Assembly: GCA_021775735.1 (NCBI GenBank)
Contig: JAJFHG010000029.1
Coordinates: forward strand, 1-64,000
DNA length: 64,000 nt
Source: Hyphomicrobiaceae bacterium
Lineage (GTDB): Bacteria; Pseudomonadota; Alphaproteobacteria; Rhizobiales; Hyphomicrobiaceae
Direction of reading: 5' to 3'
Numbering within the stretch: the stretch's first letter is position 1; each line of letters starts with the position of its first letter. Made by a program: the position numbers and the translations under genes. Below are positions 46,010 through 55,337 of this stretch, piece by piece. Below the pieces are notes generated by a model. It saw only the letters and a list, made by a program, of their open reading frames with translations, was not told the DNA's origin and searched no databases.

Positions 46010-46830
46010 TGCTGGTTGATCACCATTGCCATCTGGATTTTCCCAATTTTGCCGACGACCTAGAGGGTGTTGTCGCCCGTGCAGGTGCGGCGGGTGTTGG
46101 TTTGATGGTGACGATTTCAACGCGCATCCGCAAGTTTGACCAAGTGCTTGGCGTTGCGACCCAGTTTGATAATGTCTTTTGTTCCGTTGGCACGCACCCA
46201 CACAATGCTCATGAAGAACTTGATATTTCAGTTGATGAAATTGTGCGCCTTGCCGCCCACAAAAAGGTGGTTGCCATTGGCGAGGCAGGCCTTGACTATC
46301 ACTATGACAACTCAACGCCTGAGGCCCAAGCCGAAGGGTTTCGAAATCACATCGCAGCCGCACGCGAAACAAGCTTACCTCTTGAGATCCATGCCCGCTC
46401 TGCAGACGATGACACCATTGCGATTTTAGAAGATGAGAAAAAGAACGGCGATTTCCCTGCGATCCTGCATTGTTTTACAGGTAGCAAACCCATGGCATAT
46501 CGCGCCGTCGATCTCGGGTTGACGGTTTCGTTCTCCGGCATTGTGAGCTTTAAAGCGGCGCCAGAATTGCGCGAACTTGCAGCAGAGCTCCCGTTGGATT
46601 CTATTTTGGTTGAGACTGACGCGCCCTATCTTGCACCGGTTCCGTATCGCGGGAAAACGAACGAACCCGCATATGTTGCCCACACCGCTAAGGTTGTTGC
46701 CGATGCGCGCGGGCTTGATGTTGATGCGTTGGCAGACGCCACGACGAACAACTTTTTTAACTTGTTTCAAAAAGTGCCGCGAGACGCCGCCCGATTGCCT
46801 ACAAAGGCTGAGGCAGCTGGAGGCGCATGA
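46009..46830 (+). CDS. TatD family metal-dependent hydrolase
   Basis: A 273-residue TIM-barrel metallohydrolase of the TatD (YcfH) type, a likely 3'-5' DNA exonuclease or deoxyribonuclease. The metal-binding HxH is HCHLDF at the N-terminus, with VGTHPHNAHE, GEAGLDYHYD, LEIHARSADDD, LHCFTGS and the late ETDAPYLAPVPYRGKTNEP. Translationally coupled to metG, and its last four bases (ATGA) overlap the next gene's start. Confidence 0.93.
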   Translation: MLVDHHCHLDFPNFADDLEGVVARAGAAGVGLMVTISTRIRKFDQVLGVATQFDNVFCSVGTHPHNAHEELDISVDEIVRLAAHKKVVAIGEAGLDYHYDNSTPEAQAEGFRNHIAAARETSLPLEIHARSADDDTIAILEDEKKNGDFPAILHCFTGSKPMAYRAVDLGLTVSFSGIVSFKAAPELRELAAELPLDSILVETDAPYLAPVPYRGKTNEPAYVAHTAKVVADARGLDVDALADATTNNFFNLFQKVPRDAARLPTKAEAAGGA

Positions 46831-47624
46831 GACGCAGATTGACAATCCTCGGCTGCGGGTCCTCTGGTGGTGTGCCCCGCATTGGCTCCAGGTGGGGTAA
46901 GTGCGACTCAGAAAACCCAAAGAACAGGCGTCGGCGCTGCAGTGTGCTTGTGGAGCAATTCCAGGATAAGGGTCGGACCACGCGGCTGCTTGTCGATACG
47001 TCACCTGATTTGCGTGAACAGTTGCTGGCAACACGCATCGAAGCGTTAGATGGGGTCTTGTTTACCCATGATCATGCTGATCACACGCACGGCATTGATG
47101 ACTTGCGTATGGTCGCTTATGCCCAGAAGAAACGCGTTACGTGTTATTTTGATGAGGACACCGGGGCGAGCCTGATGAACCGATTTGGCTATTGCTTTGA
47201 AAGCAAGGAAGCCGGTGGGTATCCATCCATATTACGTGGCAATATCATTGCCTCAGATGCCGATTTCGCAATTGCGGGCGCCGCTGGCCCTATTGATGTC
47301 GCGGCCATTCGCCAACAGCATGGTCAACTACCCTCATTGGGGTTCAGGTTCGGCAACGTGGCGTATTCACCCGACATCAGTGATCTTGATGAGGATGTTG
47401 TTGCACGCCTTGAAGGTTTGGATGTCTGGATTGTTGATGCGCTACGTTATGAGCCGCATGTCAGTCATTTCCACGTCAAGAAAGCTTTGTCCTGGATTGA
47501 GCGCTTAAAACCAAAACGCGCCGTTTTGACTCATATGACGGGTGACTTAGACTACGCCACACTGATGCGCGAACTCCCCGAGGGCGTGGAACCGGCCTAC
47601 GATGGCATGGAAATTATGTTCTAG
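46827..47624 (+). CDS. MBL-fold metallohydrolase, PhnP-like
   Basis: A 265-residue metallo-beta-lactamase-fold phosphodiesterase. It opens with LTILGCGSSGGVPRIG, contains the metal motif THDHADHTHGIDDLR (HxHxDH) and ends with LTHMTGDLDY and the VEPAYDGMEI strand, as in the PhnP / cyclic phosphodiesterase subgroup. There is no phn cluster here. The conserved tatD neighbour suggests a nucleic-acid or nucleotide housekeeping job; the natural substrate is unknown. Last gene of the operon. Confidence 0.9.
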   Translation: MRRRLTILGCGSSGGVPRIGSRWGKCDSENPKNRRRRCSVLVEQFQDKGRTTRLLVDTSPDLREQLLATRIEALDGVLFTHDHADHTHGIDDLRMVAYAQKKRVTCYFDEDTGASLMNRFGYCFESKEAGGYPSILRGNIIASDADFAIAGAAGPIDVAAIRQQHGQLPSLGFRFGNVAYSPDISDLDEDVVARLEGLDVWIVDALRYEPHVSHFHVKKALSWIERLKPKRAVLTHMTGDLDYATLMRELPEGVEPAYDGMEIMF

Positions 47625-47675
47625 GTCACCCGGCAATCAAACCTGCGTTCAACCCACCGCAGTCACTTGTGCGAC

Positions 47676-48464
47676 CTAGGTTGAAGGTTGCGTTGTTGTT
47701 GTTTCTGGGTCTGTGCGCGAGGCGCGTTTCCAGTCTCGAAAGCTGACGATGTCATCGTGGCGCGTGCACTCAGGTGTGGTCAATTCCGCTACCATGGGCG
47801 CGACGTCTGATGGTGTTGGTAATGCGGTGGCATCTTCACCGGGAAAGGCTTTCGCGCGCATCGCTGTCGCCATCGCGCCAGGATTGACAATATTGGAGCG
47901 CACGTTTGTGTTAACGACCTCGGCAGCATACGTGCGTGCGAGGGCTTCAAGACCCGCTTTCGACACGGCATAGGGGCCCCAATAGGCGTTGCGCCCACTG
48001 GCAGCACCTGAAGAAATAAACACAACACGACCAGCCTCAGAACGCTGCAACAGCGGATCAAGCGTACGCAGCAGGCGCCAGTTGGCATTCAAGTTTGTGT
48101 TGATGATATCATCCCACGTACTCGCCGTAATATGTCCCAGCGGAGAAAGTGGCCCAAGCAAAGCGGCGTTGGCAACAAACACATCCAGGCGCCCCCAGCG
48201 CTCATAGAGAGAGGGGCCCAACTGGTCGATCAAGTCGCCATCGCGTATATCAAGTTTTAAAATTGTGGCCGTCGCACCAAGCGCCTGTATTTCATCATCC
48301 AGTTCTTCAAGCGCGCCAATGGTGCGCCCGGTAATGATAATATGCAGGCCAGCTTTTGCGAGTTCCAAGGCTGTCGCACGACCAAGGCCGCGCGTCGCGC
48401 CGGTTACTAATGCGATTCGTCTTTCATTTCCCTGACCATTGCTGAATTGCGCTTGTGTATCCAT
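47676..48464 (-). CDS. SDR family NAD(P)-dependent oxidoreductase
   Basis: A 262-residue classical short-chain dehydrogenase. Cofactor motif TGATRGLGRA (TGxxxGxG), NAA-type motif VANAALLG, catalytic Ser in VFISSGAAS and the YxxxK pair in YAVSKAG. Substrate unknown; some bacterial relatives are close to 3-oxoacyl-ACP reductases. Last gene of the minus-strand run from dnaB, 106 nt after purF, a common alphaproteobacterial placement. Confidence 0.9.
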   Translation of the reverse strand: MDTQAQFSNGQGNERRIALVTGATRGLGRATALELAKAGLHIIITGRTIGALEELDDEIQALGATATILKLDIRDGDLIDQLGPSLYERWGRLDVFVANAALLGPLSPLGHITASTWDDIINTNLNANWRLLRTLDPLLQRSEAGRVVFISSGAASGRNAYWGPYAVSKAGLEALARTYAAEVVNTNVRSNIVNPGAMATAMRAKAFPGEDATALPTPSDVAPMVAELTTPECTRHDDIVSFRDWKRASRTDPETTTTQPST

Positions 48465-48570
48465 GCCAAACCGTCCACGTGCCCAAAAGCCAAACGGGTT
48501 CCGTCATCCTGTCCGGGCAAGACTTTCGGTGAGAACGGGCACCCATCTAACTATGCGCTGAGGCGTCGGA

Positions 48571-50082
48571 TTATACAACTTCAGCCAGCAAAGAAAGTTG
48601 ACGTGGGCCTTTGGAGCCGGTTTGATCGGCTAGTCGTGTAGGGTAGTCGCCCGTGAAGCAGTGGTCGGTAAATTGCGGATTTTGAGAATTTCGCCCCTCA
48701 TGACCAACAGCACAATACACACCATCGACCGATAGAAACGCCAAACTGGCAGCGCCCATGAACTTGCGCATGCTTTCAAGATCATGGTTAGCAGCGAGCA
48801 GGTCTTCTTTGTCTGGCGTGTCGATGCCGTAAAAATCAGGATGCGTTATCGGTGGCGATGCAATGCGCATGTGCACTTCGCGTGCGCCGGCTTCATACAT
48901 CAACTGGACGATCTTTTTAGACGTTGTTCCGCGCACCACGCTGTCATCAATTAACACCAAGCGCTTACCACGAATAATTCCAGCATTGGCAGAGTGTTTT
49001 AGCTTCACGCCCAGTTTGCGAATGCGCTGTTCCGGTTCAATGAATGTGCGCCCAACATAGTGGTTGCGGATGATCCCCAATTCAAATGGCACGTTGGCTT
49101 GTTGTGAAAACCCAATTGCGGCGGGTACGCCAGAATCCGGGATGGGTACGATAAGATCAACTTCAGCGGGCGACTCTTTTGCGAGCTGTACGCCCAATTG
49201 TTTGCGCACATCATAAACTGACTTGCCATCAATGATTGAGTCCGGGCGTGCAAAGTAAATGTATTCAAAGATACATGGTCTTGGTTGGCGCTTAGGAAAC
49301 GGGCGGTGGCTTTCAATGCCATTCTTGGTGATCACCACCATTTCACCGTTCTCAACTTCACGTACAAATTCAGCGCCAACGATATCTAACGCGCAGGTCT
49401 CAGATGCTAAAATATAAGCACCTTTATGTTTGCCGATAACGAGCGGGCGAATGCCAACGGGATCACGTGCGCCGATCAGCATGTCGTTGGTCAGCGCAAC
49501 CAAAGCGTACGCGCCGTCAATTTGGCAAATGGCATCCACAAAGCGCTCTACAATGCTGCGTTTGTCCGAGCGCGACAGGAGATGCAAGATCACTTCGGTG
49601 TCTGATGTAGATTGGCAGATTGCACCTGATGAAATCAAACTGCGTCTAAGTTCCAGGGCATTGGTTAGGTTGCCGTTGTGGGCGATTGCGAAGCCGCCGG
49701 TATCCAAATCAGCAAACAACGGCTGGACGTTGCGCAAAATTGTGTCGCCTGTTGTCGAGTAACGGTTATGGCCGACGGCCATCGTACCCTTCAGGCGTTG
49801 GATAACGCTTTGCTTGTTGAAGTTATCGCCGACAAGACCAAGCCGGCGGTCAGAATGAAACTGCGCACCATCATAGGTCACAATGCCGGCAGCTTCCTGA
49901 CCGCGATGCTGCAAGGCGTGCAGGCCAAGTGCTGTGAGTGCCGCTGCATCTGCTGCACCAAAGACACCGAAGACACCACACTCTTCCCGTAGCCGGTCAT
50001 CGCCATATCTCGACTGCGGCTTGTGGTCCTGTGTGACAGGGTCGGTATCCGCTGTGTCTGGGGTCGTCTGTGCGCCTGCCAT
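48571..50082 (-). CDS. purF: amidophosphoribosyltransferase
   Basis: A 503-residue PurF, the committed step of purine synthesis (PRPP plus glutamine to phosphoribosylamine). A short propeptide precedes the nucleophile Cys in ECGVFGVFG. The glutaminase domain includes LGLHALQHRGQEAAG and TTGDTILRNVQP; the PRPP-binding loop is RLVLIDDSVVRGTTSKK. Start at ATG 50082, preceded by CAGGAG with 6-7 nt spacing; the frame opens at 50112. Confidence 0.96.
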   Translation of the reverse strand: MAGAQTTPDTADTDPVTQDHKPQSRYGDDRLREECGVFGVFGAADAAALTALGLHALQHRGQEAAGIVTYDGAQFHSDRRLGLVGDNFNKQSVIQRLKGTMAVGHNRYSTTGDTILRNVQPLFADLDTGGFAIAHNGNLTNALELRRSLISSGAICQSTSDTEVILHLLSRSDKRSIVERFVDAICQIDGAYALVALTNDMLIGARDPVGIRPLVIGKHKGAYILASETCALDIVGAEFVREVENGEMVVITKNGIESHRPFPKRQPRPCIFEYIYFARPDSIIDGKSVYDVRKQLGVQLAKESPAEVDLIVPIPDSGVPAAIGFSQQANVPFELGIIRNHYVGRTFIEPEQRIRKLGVKLKHSANAGIIRGKRLVLIDDSVVRGTTSKKIVQLMYEAGAREVHMRIASPPITHPDFYGIDTPDKEDLLAANHDLESMRKFMGAASLAFLSVDGVYCAVGHEGRNSQNPQFTDHCFTGDYPTRLADQTGSKGPRQLSLLAEVV

Positions 50083-50169
50083 GGCTTGCTCCTGCAATCG
50101 CATCCGTCTCACAAGGGTCGCCGATACCTCGTGCTTAATGGCTTGCTAGATGCAATCAAGTGAGGCTGC

Positions 50170-50197
50170 AAGCTTTTTGACATATATATGACAGCTT
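50170..50197 (-). promoter_or_regulatory. AT-rich inverted repeat upstream of purF, promoter candidate
   Basis: AAGCT (50170-50174) and AGCTT (50193-50197) flank an A/T core with a central CATATATATG palindrome and two TGACA copies. It is the only strongly A/T-rich block in the 193-nt cvpA-purF gap. A promoter or regulator site for purF is plausible, but no clean -35/-10 pair was resolved. Confidence 0.3.
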
Positions 50198-50275
50198 GAC
50201 CCCAATCCCAATGCCTACAGGCTCATACCGGACACGCTTTGAGTTGGCACTTTTGGCTAGGCGTGGAGCATGATT

Positions 50276-50866
50276 TTAGGGTGTTGGCGGGTCAATACCC
50301 GGTTCGGTCGCATTCGAATCATCGAAAATCGGCAGAACGTGCTGTTGCAGCAGCGCAGTAATGGATCGACCCGTACTGGCGATAGCATCACGCGATTTGG
50401 CGCGATCAACCCATTCAGGGATGTCTTCGGTCGCCACCTTCCGATCTTCCAAGTAGTGGCTGGAGAAGAAGAACCAATCGAACATCATGAACGGGATCAC
50501 GATCAGCAAAAAACCGCGCAAAATGCCGAAAGCAAAACCAAGAAGGCGGTCAATCATGCCGACACCACTGTCGAGCACGGCATCTGAGAGCCGTGAGGTC
50601 AGCAAATGAACCAAGATCAGCACAATCAGAAATATAATCGCGCAAATCGCAATTTGGGCGATTTGCACCTGCGTGCCCATCTGACGGGCCACGTCTTCGG
50701 CGATTTTTTCCTGAGTGAAATAGAAATAGAGCACGGCAAGACCGGCCACTAACCACGACAAGATCGACAGCAGCTCGCGCGACAATCCACGGTACATCGC
50801 CAGTATGCCGGAAATGAAACACACGGCAATTACCATCGCATCAAGGTAGGTCAAAGGTCCGATCAT
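50276..50866 (-). CDS. CvpA family membrane protein
   Basis: A 196-residue inner-membrane protein with about four helices (MVIAVCFISGILAMY, ILSWLVAGLAVLYFYF, IAQIAICAIIFLIVLILVHLL, LGFAFGILRGFLLIVIPFMMF). The GxxRG-type stretches MYRGLSREL and DRLLGFAFGILRG are typical of CvpA, named for colicin V production in E. coli and now linked to envelope homeostasis. The adjacent purF is the classic neighbour in many proteobacteria. Confidence 0.9.
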   Translation of the reverse strand: MIGPLTYLDAMVIAVCFISGILAMYRGLSRELLSILSWLVAGLAVLYFYFTQEKIAEDVARQMGTQVQIAQIAICAIIFLIVLILVHLLTSRLSDAVLDSGVGMIDRLLGFAFGILRGFLLIVIPFMMFDWFFFSSHYLEDRKVATEDIPEWVDRAKSRDAIASTGRSITALLQQHVLPIFDDSNATEPGIDPPTP

Positions 50867-50921
50867 GGCTCACATGGTCTCCGGAGTTGTGTGTTCCCAA
50901 CTAGGCAGTCGAACTATCATA

Positions 50922-52307
50922 TTAGGACGGGTCCTTAGCATGACCAAGTTCGTCGGCAAGCATGTTGAGCTTGGAGAGCCGGGATAGCGACATTTTCGCC
51001 CCATCTTGGCCGATATCGCCACTTTCCGAGATGATGGCATGCTTGAAGCCGAGCTTTTTCGCCTCTTTCAACCGCAGCGCAGCATGCGCGCTGGCCCGAA
51101 TGGCGCCTGATAGCGACACTTCGCCGAAGAACAATCGATCCGCGGGCACTGCAATATTATGCAGCGAGGAGATAAGGGCGGCCGCAGCGGCCAGATCTGC
51201 GGCGGGCTCCGTGATTTTAAGCCCACCAGCGACGTTCAAGAATACGTCGTGATTGGCGAACGAGACATTGCAGCGGGTTTCCAGAACCGCAATCAACATT
51301 GCTAAGCGGCTGGCATCCCAGCCGACAACAGCGCGACGGGGGGTGCCAAGCGAACTTGGAGCAACCAGTGCCTGGATCTCGACGAGGATTGGACGCGTGC
51401 CTTCAACGCCGGCAAACACCGCAGCACCTGGCGCTGTTTCAGAGCGATCGCCTAAGAACAATTCTGACGGGTTAGGGACTTCCGACAAGCCCGCCGCACT
51501 CATTTCAAAAACGCCCATTTCGTCTGTTGGGCCAAAACGGTTTTTAACCGAGCGCAAGATGCGGAACGTATGGCCTTGGTCGCCTTCAAAGGTCAGCACC
51601 GTGTCAACCATGTGCTCAATGACTTTCGGGCCTGCAATCTGTCCGTCTTTGGTGACGTGGCCGACCAACAGTAACGCACTGCCGGCGCTCTTGGCATGGC
51701 GAATAAGAGCTTGGGCCGTCGCACGCACCTGGCTAACGGTGCCAGGCGCCGCATCCAATGCATCCGACCAAAGGGTTTGAACAGAATCGACGATGATCAA
51801 ATCGGCGGGTTTATCGGTACGCAACGTGGCAAGGATGTTAGCTAAGTTTGTTTCTGCAGCCAGGCTGAGGGGAGCGTCTTGCAGGCCAAGGCGCTGGGCT
51901 CGGAGACGCACTTGCGCAGTGGCTTCCTCGCCCGAAAAATACAACGCCTTGCGGCCAGCCTCTGCAATCTGTGCACCGACCTGTAATAACAGTGTTGATT
52001 TGCCAATGCCCGGCTCGCCCGCAATCAACAAAGCCGAACCTGGTACAATGCCGCCACCGGCCACACGATCAAGTTCCTCAATGCCGGACCGAAAGCGGGG
52101 GGCTTCTTCAGCACCACCCGCCAGCGTTTCCAAGGCAGCGCCAACGCCGCGTGTTGCCTTGCGCGCGCCAGAGCCTGCAGGTGGTGTGGCGGTCGCTTCT
52201 TCTGTAAGCGTGTTCCATTCCTCGCAGGATGGGCATTTGCCAACCCAGCGCGATGAAACGCCACCACAGCTTTGACATACGAATTGTGACTTCGCTGATT
52301 TGGCCAT
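50922..52307 (-). CDS. radA: DNA repair protein RadA
   Basis: A 461-residue RecA-like DNA branch-migration protein. Features in order: N-terminal zinc finger CQSCGG and CPSC, Walker A AGEPGIGKST, the RadA-specific KNRFG (VKNRFGPTDEMG), and a C-terminal Lon-like domain (DVFLNVAGGLKITEPAADLAAAAAL) with GEVSLSGAIR. Length is standard. It starts three nt after the alr stop, so the two are translationally linked. Confidence 0.95.
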   Translation of the reverse strand: MAKSAKSQFVCQSCGGVSSRWVGKCPSCEEWNTLTEEATATPPAGSGARKATRGVGAALETLAGGAEEAPRFRSGIEELDRVAGGGIVPGSALLIAGEPGIGKSTLLLQVGAQIAEAGRKALYFSGEEATAQVRLRAQRLGLQDAPLSLAAETNLANILATLRTDKPADLIIVDSVQTLWSDALDAAPGTVSQVRATAQALIRHAKSAGSALLLVGHVTKDGQIAGPKVIEHMVDTVLTFEGDQGHTFRILRSVKNRFGPTDEMGVFEMSAAGLSEVPNPSELFLGDRSETAPGAAVFAGVEGTRPILVEIQALVAPSSLGTPRRAVVGWDASRLAMLIAVLETRCNVSFANHDVFLNVAGGLKITEPAADLAAAAALISSLHNIAVPADRLFFGEVSLSGAIRASAHAALRLKEAKKLGFKHAIISESGDIGQDGAKMSLSRLSKLNMLADELGHAKDPS

Positions 52308-52310
52308 GGC

Positions 52311-53450
52311 TTAGGTGTTCGCTCCCTTTTGCAGATAGACGCGCTCAAAACGTGGACTTAGACGGGTCAAAATTTCATAGCCAATCGTGTCTGCCGCCTT
52401 GCCGACTAAGTCCAGGGTGCACGTTGGTCCGATGATCTCGACGTCTGCGCCGCGCGCCAAGTGATGAGGCGGCACTTGACTGACATCAACAGCAATCAAA
52501 TCCATTGAAACACGCCCAAGGACTGGGGCAACATGGCCTGCTATTGCAACCGCACCACCGGTTTCCCCGGTTGCTGCACTCGCTGTGCGCGGAATGCCGT
52601 CTGCATAACCAGCTGCAAGAATCGCAATTCTCATGTCGCGTGGTGCTGTGTACGTTGCGGAATAGCCAACTGTATCGCCGCGACTGAGCGATCGGATTTG
52701 TAGAATTCTGGTGGTGACCTCGAGGACGGGTTTTACAGGCGTTGTGGCACCTTGAAATGCCTGGCCGCCATAAAGTGCATAGCCGGGACGGACGACATCA
52801 AAATGAAAGGCAGATCCCAACATCAAACCATCAGATGCTGCAAGACTCGCAGGCGCATCAGGAAGGAGCGCACGAGCAAGCGTGAATGCCGTCAACTGGG
52901 TTTGGTTTTCGGGCGCATCTGGCACGTCGGCAGAGGCTAGGTGGCTCATCACCAGATCAAGTTTCAGAGTGTCAAAGGGTGCTGGGTTTTGGGCTAAGCG
53001 TGCAACATCACCCGCCGACAGCCCCAGCCGGTTCAATCCGCTGTCGATGTGCAACGCGGTTTGAAGTTTTTTGTTGCTCTGTTCGGCTTGGCGATGCCAG
53101 TCGTCGATCTCGTCCAGCGTTGATAGAACTGGGATCACACCAAGGTCTGCAACCGTCGATGCGCTGTCGGGCAAAAGACCATCAAGCAGGTAGATCTGTC
53201 CCTCGTCGACGAGCGGTTTGATTTCAGCAGCTTCTTTGAGCGTTGCAACAAAGAATGTTGTGCAACCGGCATGGGCAAGTGTTGGGACAATGCGGGTTGC
53301 GCCAAGGCCATAGGCGTCCGCTTTAACGACAGCAGCACAAAGGGCAGGGGAAACGGTATCTGCCAAGCTTTGCCAATTGCTGGCAATCGCATCCAGATCA
53401 ATGGTGATGCGGCCTGTCTCACCAGCGCCAAGCCATAAACTGTCGGCCAT
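52311..53450 (-). CDS. alr: alanine racemase
   Basis: A 379-residue fold-III PLP enzyme making D-alanine for peptidoglycan. The PLP Lys43 sits in VVKADAYGLG, the catalytic Tyr region is GDTVGYSATYTA, and GRVSMDLIAVDVS marks the C-terminal beta domain. Length is normal. On the same strand between dnaB (148-nt gap) and radA. Confidence 0.95.
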   Translation of the reverse strand: MADSLWLGAGETGRITIDLDAIASNWQSLADTVSPALCAAVVKADAYGLGATRIVPTLAHAGCTTFFVATLKEAAEIKPLVDEGQIYLLDGLLPDSASTVADLGVIPVLSTLDEIDDWHRQAEQSNKKLQTALHIDSGLNRLGLSAGDVARLAQNPAPFDTLKLDLVMSHLASADVPDAPENQTQLTAFTLARALLPDAPASLAASDGLMLGSAFHFDVVRPGYALYGGQAFQGATTPVKPVLEVTTRILQIRSLSRGDTVGYSATYTAPRDMRIAILAAGYADGIPRTASAATGETGGAVAIAGHVAPVLGRVSMDLIAVDVSQVPPHHLARGADVEIIGPTCTLDLVGKAADTIGYEILTRLSPRFERVYLQKGANT

Positions 53451-53573
53451 TCGTTATCCTCATCACACCGCTGACGCAAAATGCACATTGTGTTCGCGCG
53501 CTGCATCCCTAGCCCATAAATAGAGTTCAGATTAGGAAGAACACCGGGTTAGCGCATGCTTAGGGAAAATGTC

Positions 53574-53616
53574 CGCGGTTTTGCGCCCGAAACATGCTCT
53601 AAGAGCGAAAACCGCG
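53574..53616 (-). repeat. inverted repeat spanning the dnaB stop codon
   Basis: CGCGGTTTT (53574-53582) and AAAACCGCG (53608-53616) form a 9-bp stem, with a nested GCTCT/AGAGC pair at 53596-53606 that includes the dnaB TAG. A hairpin built from the last dnaB codons and the trailer could attenuate or end transcription before alr. No U-run follows the stem. Confidence 0.45.
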
Positions 53617-55101
53617 CGCCAGATTACCAAAGCGCGTGAACTGAGCTTCGAACGACAGGGGTACGGCACCGGTTGGTCCGTGGCGTTGTTTGCCGATAAT
53701 CACTTCAGCTTTGCCGTGGACGAGGCTCATCTCTTCCTGCCACTTCAGCGTTTCTTCGACGTTGGTTTCGGAAGGCTTTTGGCGTTCAACGTAGTATTCC
53801 TCACGAAATACAAACATGACAACGTCTGCGTCTTGCTCAATCGAACCCGATTCGCGCAAGTCGGAAAGCTGTGGGCGTTTATCTTCGCGCTGTTCAACTT
53901 GGCGCGAGAGTTGCGACAGCGCAAGGATCGGCACTTGAAGTTCTTTAGCCAGCGCTTTCAAGCCTGTAGTGATTTCCGTCACTTCTTGCACACGCCCTTC
54001 AGATGTACGCCGGTTTCCAGTCAACAATTGCAAGTAATCAACAATCAGCAGGCCCAAACCTTTTTGGCGTTTCAAACGGCGTGCGCGAGCGGCCAATTGC
54101 GCAACCGAGATGCCACCGGTTTGATCGATGTAGAGCGGAATGCGACTCATTTCTTGTGACACAGTCACCAGTTTGCGGAATTCGTCTTCATCAATCATGC
54201 CACGGCGAATTTTTTCAGATGAAATTTCCGCCTGCTCTGACAAAATACGTGTCGCCAACTGCTCGGCCGACATTTCAAGTGAAAAGAAACCAACAACAGC
54301 GCCATCCAGAACGCGCTCAGACCCATCGCTCGCCTGTTCCGATTTAAATTGGCGCGCAACATTGTAGGCTATGTTGGTTGCCAACGCCGTCTTACCCATC
54401 GATGGACGACCTGCCAGAATAATCAAATCGGAGCCCTGCAAACCGCCAAGCTTACCATCAAGATCAGACAGCCCACTTGATAGCCCTGACAAGTGACCGT
54501 CGCGCTGATAAGCGCTGTTCGCGACTTCAATGGCGGTGGTCAGCGCTGATCCAAAGCTCTCAAAGCCTTGTCCGTATTTGCCAGACTCAGCGATGTCATA
54601 GAGGCGGCTTTCTGCCTCTTGAATTTGGTGTTCAGGTGGATAGTCAACTGGGCTATCGAAGGCCGCGTTGACCATGTCCTCTCCGACCATAATCAGGGAG
54701 CGGCGCGTCGCCAGATCATAAATTGTGCGGCCATATTCTTCGACGTTGAGAATGGATGTTGCGTTGGCAGCGAGGCGACCGAGATATTGTGGAACGGTCA
54801 AGTGGGTATCAATCGGCTCGACGTTCTCGAAAAAGGTTTTCAGCGTAATCGGAGTGGCCTGTTTGCCAGCCTGGATGAGCTTGGTCAGCACATCATAGAT
54901 TTGGCCGTGCAGGGGATCATAAAAGTGTTCTGGGCTCAAAAACTGTGAAACCCGATCATGGGCTTCATTATTCACCAGGACCGCCCCCAACAATGCCTGT
55001 TCGGCTTCAATATTGTGTGGAGGATTACGAAAGTGAACTGGTTCGTCGGCTTCGGCAGCCGCGGTCAGCTTCTCAACGGGGAGGAGGGGTGATTGTGTCA
55101 T
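53599..55101 (-). CDS. dnaB: replicative DNA helicase
   Basis: A 500-residue DnaB. The N-terminal helicase-loader-interacting domain opens with PPHNIEAEQALLGAVLVNN, and the RecA-like motor has Walker A AGRPSMGKTALA, the Walker B region GLLIVDYLQLL and the C-terminal SDLRESGSIEQDADVVMFVFREEYY. No intein or insertion. Start at ATG 55101 with an AGGGCTGG stretch before it; the frame is open to 55176. First gene downstream of the rplI terminator. Confidence 0.96.
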   Translation of the reverse strand: MTQSPLLPVEKLTAAAEADEPVHFRNPPHNIEAEQALLGAVLVNNEAHDRVSQFLSPEHFYDPLHGQIYDVLTKLIQAGKQATPITLKTFFENVEPIDTHLTVPQYLGRLAANATSILNVEEYGRTIYDLATRRSLIMVGEDMVNAAFDSPVDYPPEHQIQEAESRLYDIAESGKYGQGFESFGSALTTAIEVANSAYQRDGHLSGLSSGLSDLDGKLGGLQGSDLIILAGRPSMGKTALATNIAYNVARQFKSEQASDGSERVLDGAVVGFFSLEMSAEQLATRILSEQAEISSEKIRRGMIDEDEFRKLVTVSQEMSRIPLYIDQTGGISVAQLAARARRLKRQKGLGLLIVDYLQLLTGNRRTSEGRVQEVTEITTGLKALAKELQVPILALSQLSRQVEQREDKRPQLSDLRESGSIEQDADVVMFVFREEYYVERQKPSETNVEETLKWQEEMSLVHGKAEVIIGKQRHGPTGAVPLSFEAQFTRFGNLARGFRS

Positions 55102-55265
55102 GGCACCAGCCCTAAATGAGTCGCGCCTAAGCGGCTCGAGGCGAAGGACTTTTCCAAGCTGTCCACAGGCTGCCACCTGGCATTTTTGAGATCTCGGCGT
55201 TTCTACAACTCTGGCCTGGGGCCCATTTCACAAGTCTCGTTCATCTAACCGTGCCAACAGGACAT

Positions 55266-55301
55266 AAAAAAACACCGCCAGAGGTTGCCTCCAGCGGTGT
55301 T
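55266..55301 (-). terminator. strong intrinsic terminator of the rpsF-rplI operon
   Basis: On the minus strand a GC-rich stem (AACACCGC plus TGGAGG pairing back through CCTC and GCGGTGTT, 55271-55301) with a CAA loop is followed by seven T (plus-strand A-run 55266-55272). It lies 37 nt past the rplI stop and before dnaB, separating the ribosomal protein operon from the dnaB run. Confidence 0.93.
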
Positions 55302-55337
55302 GGATATCGTCGATTGCAGGGGTCGAAGCGTGTGATT

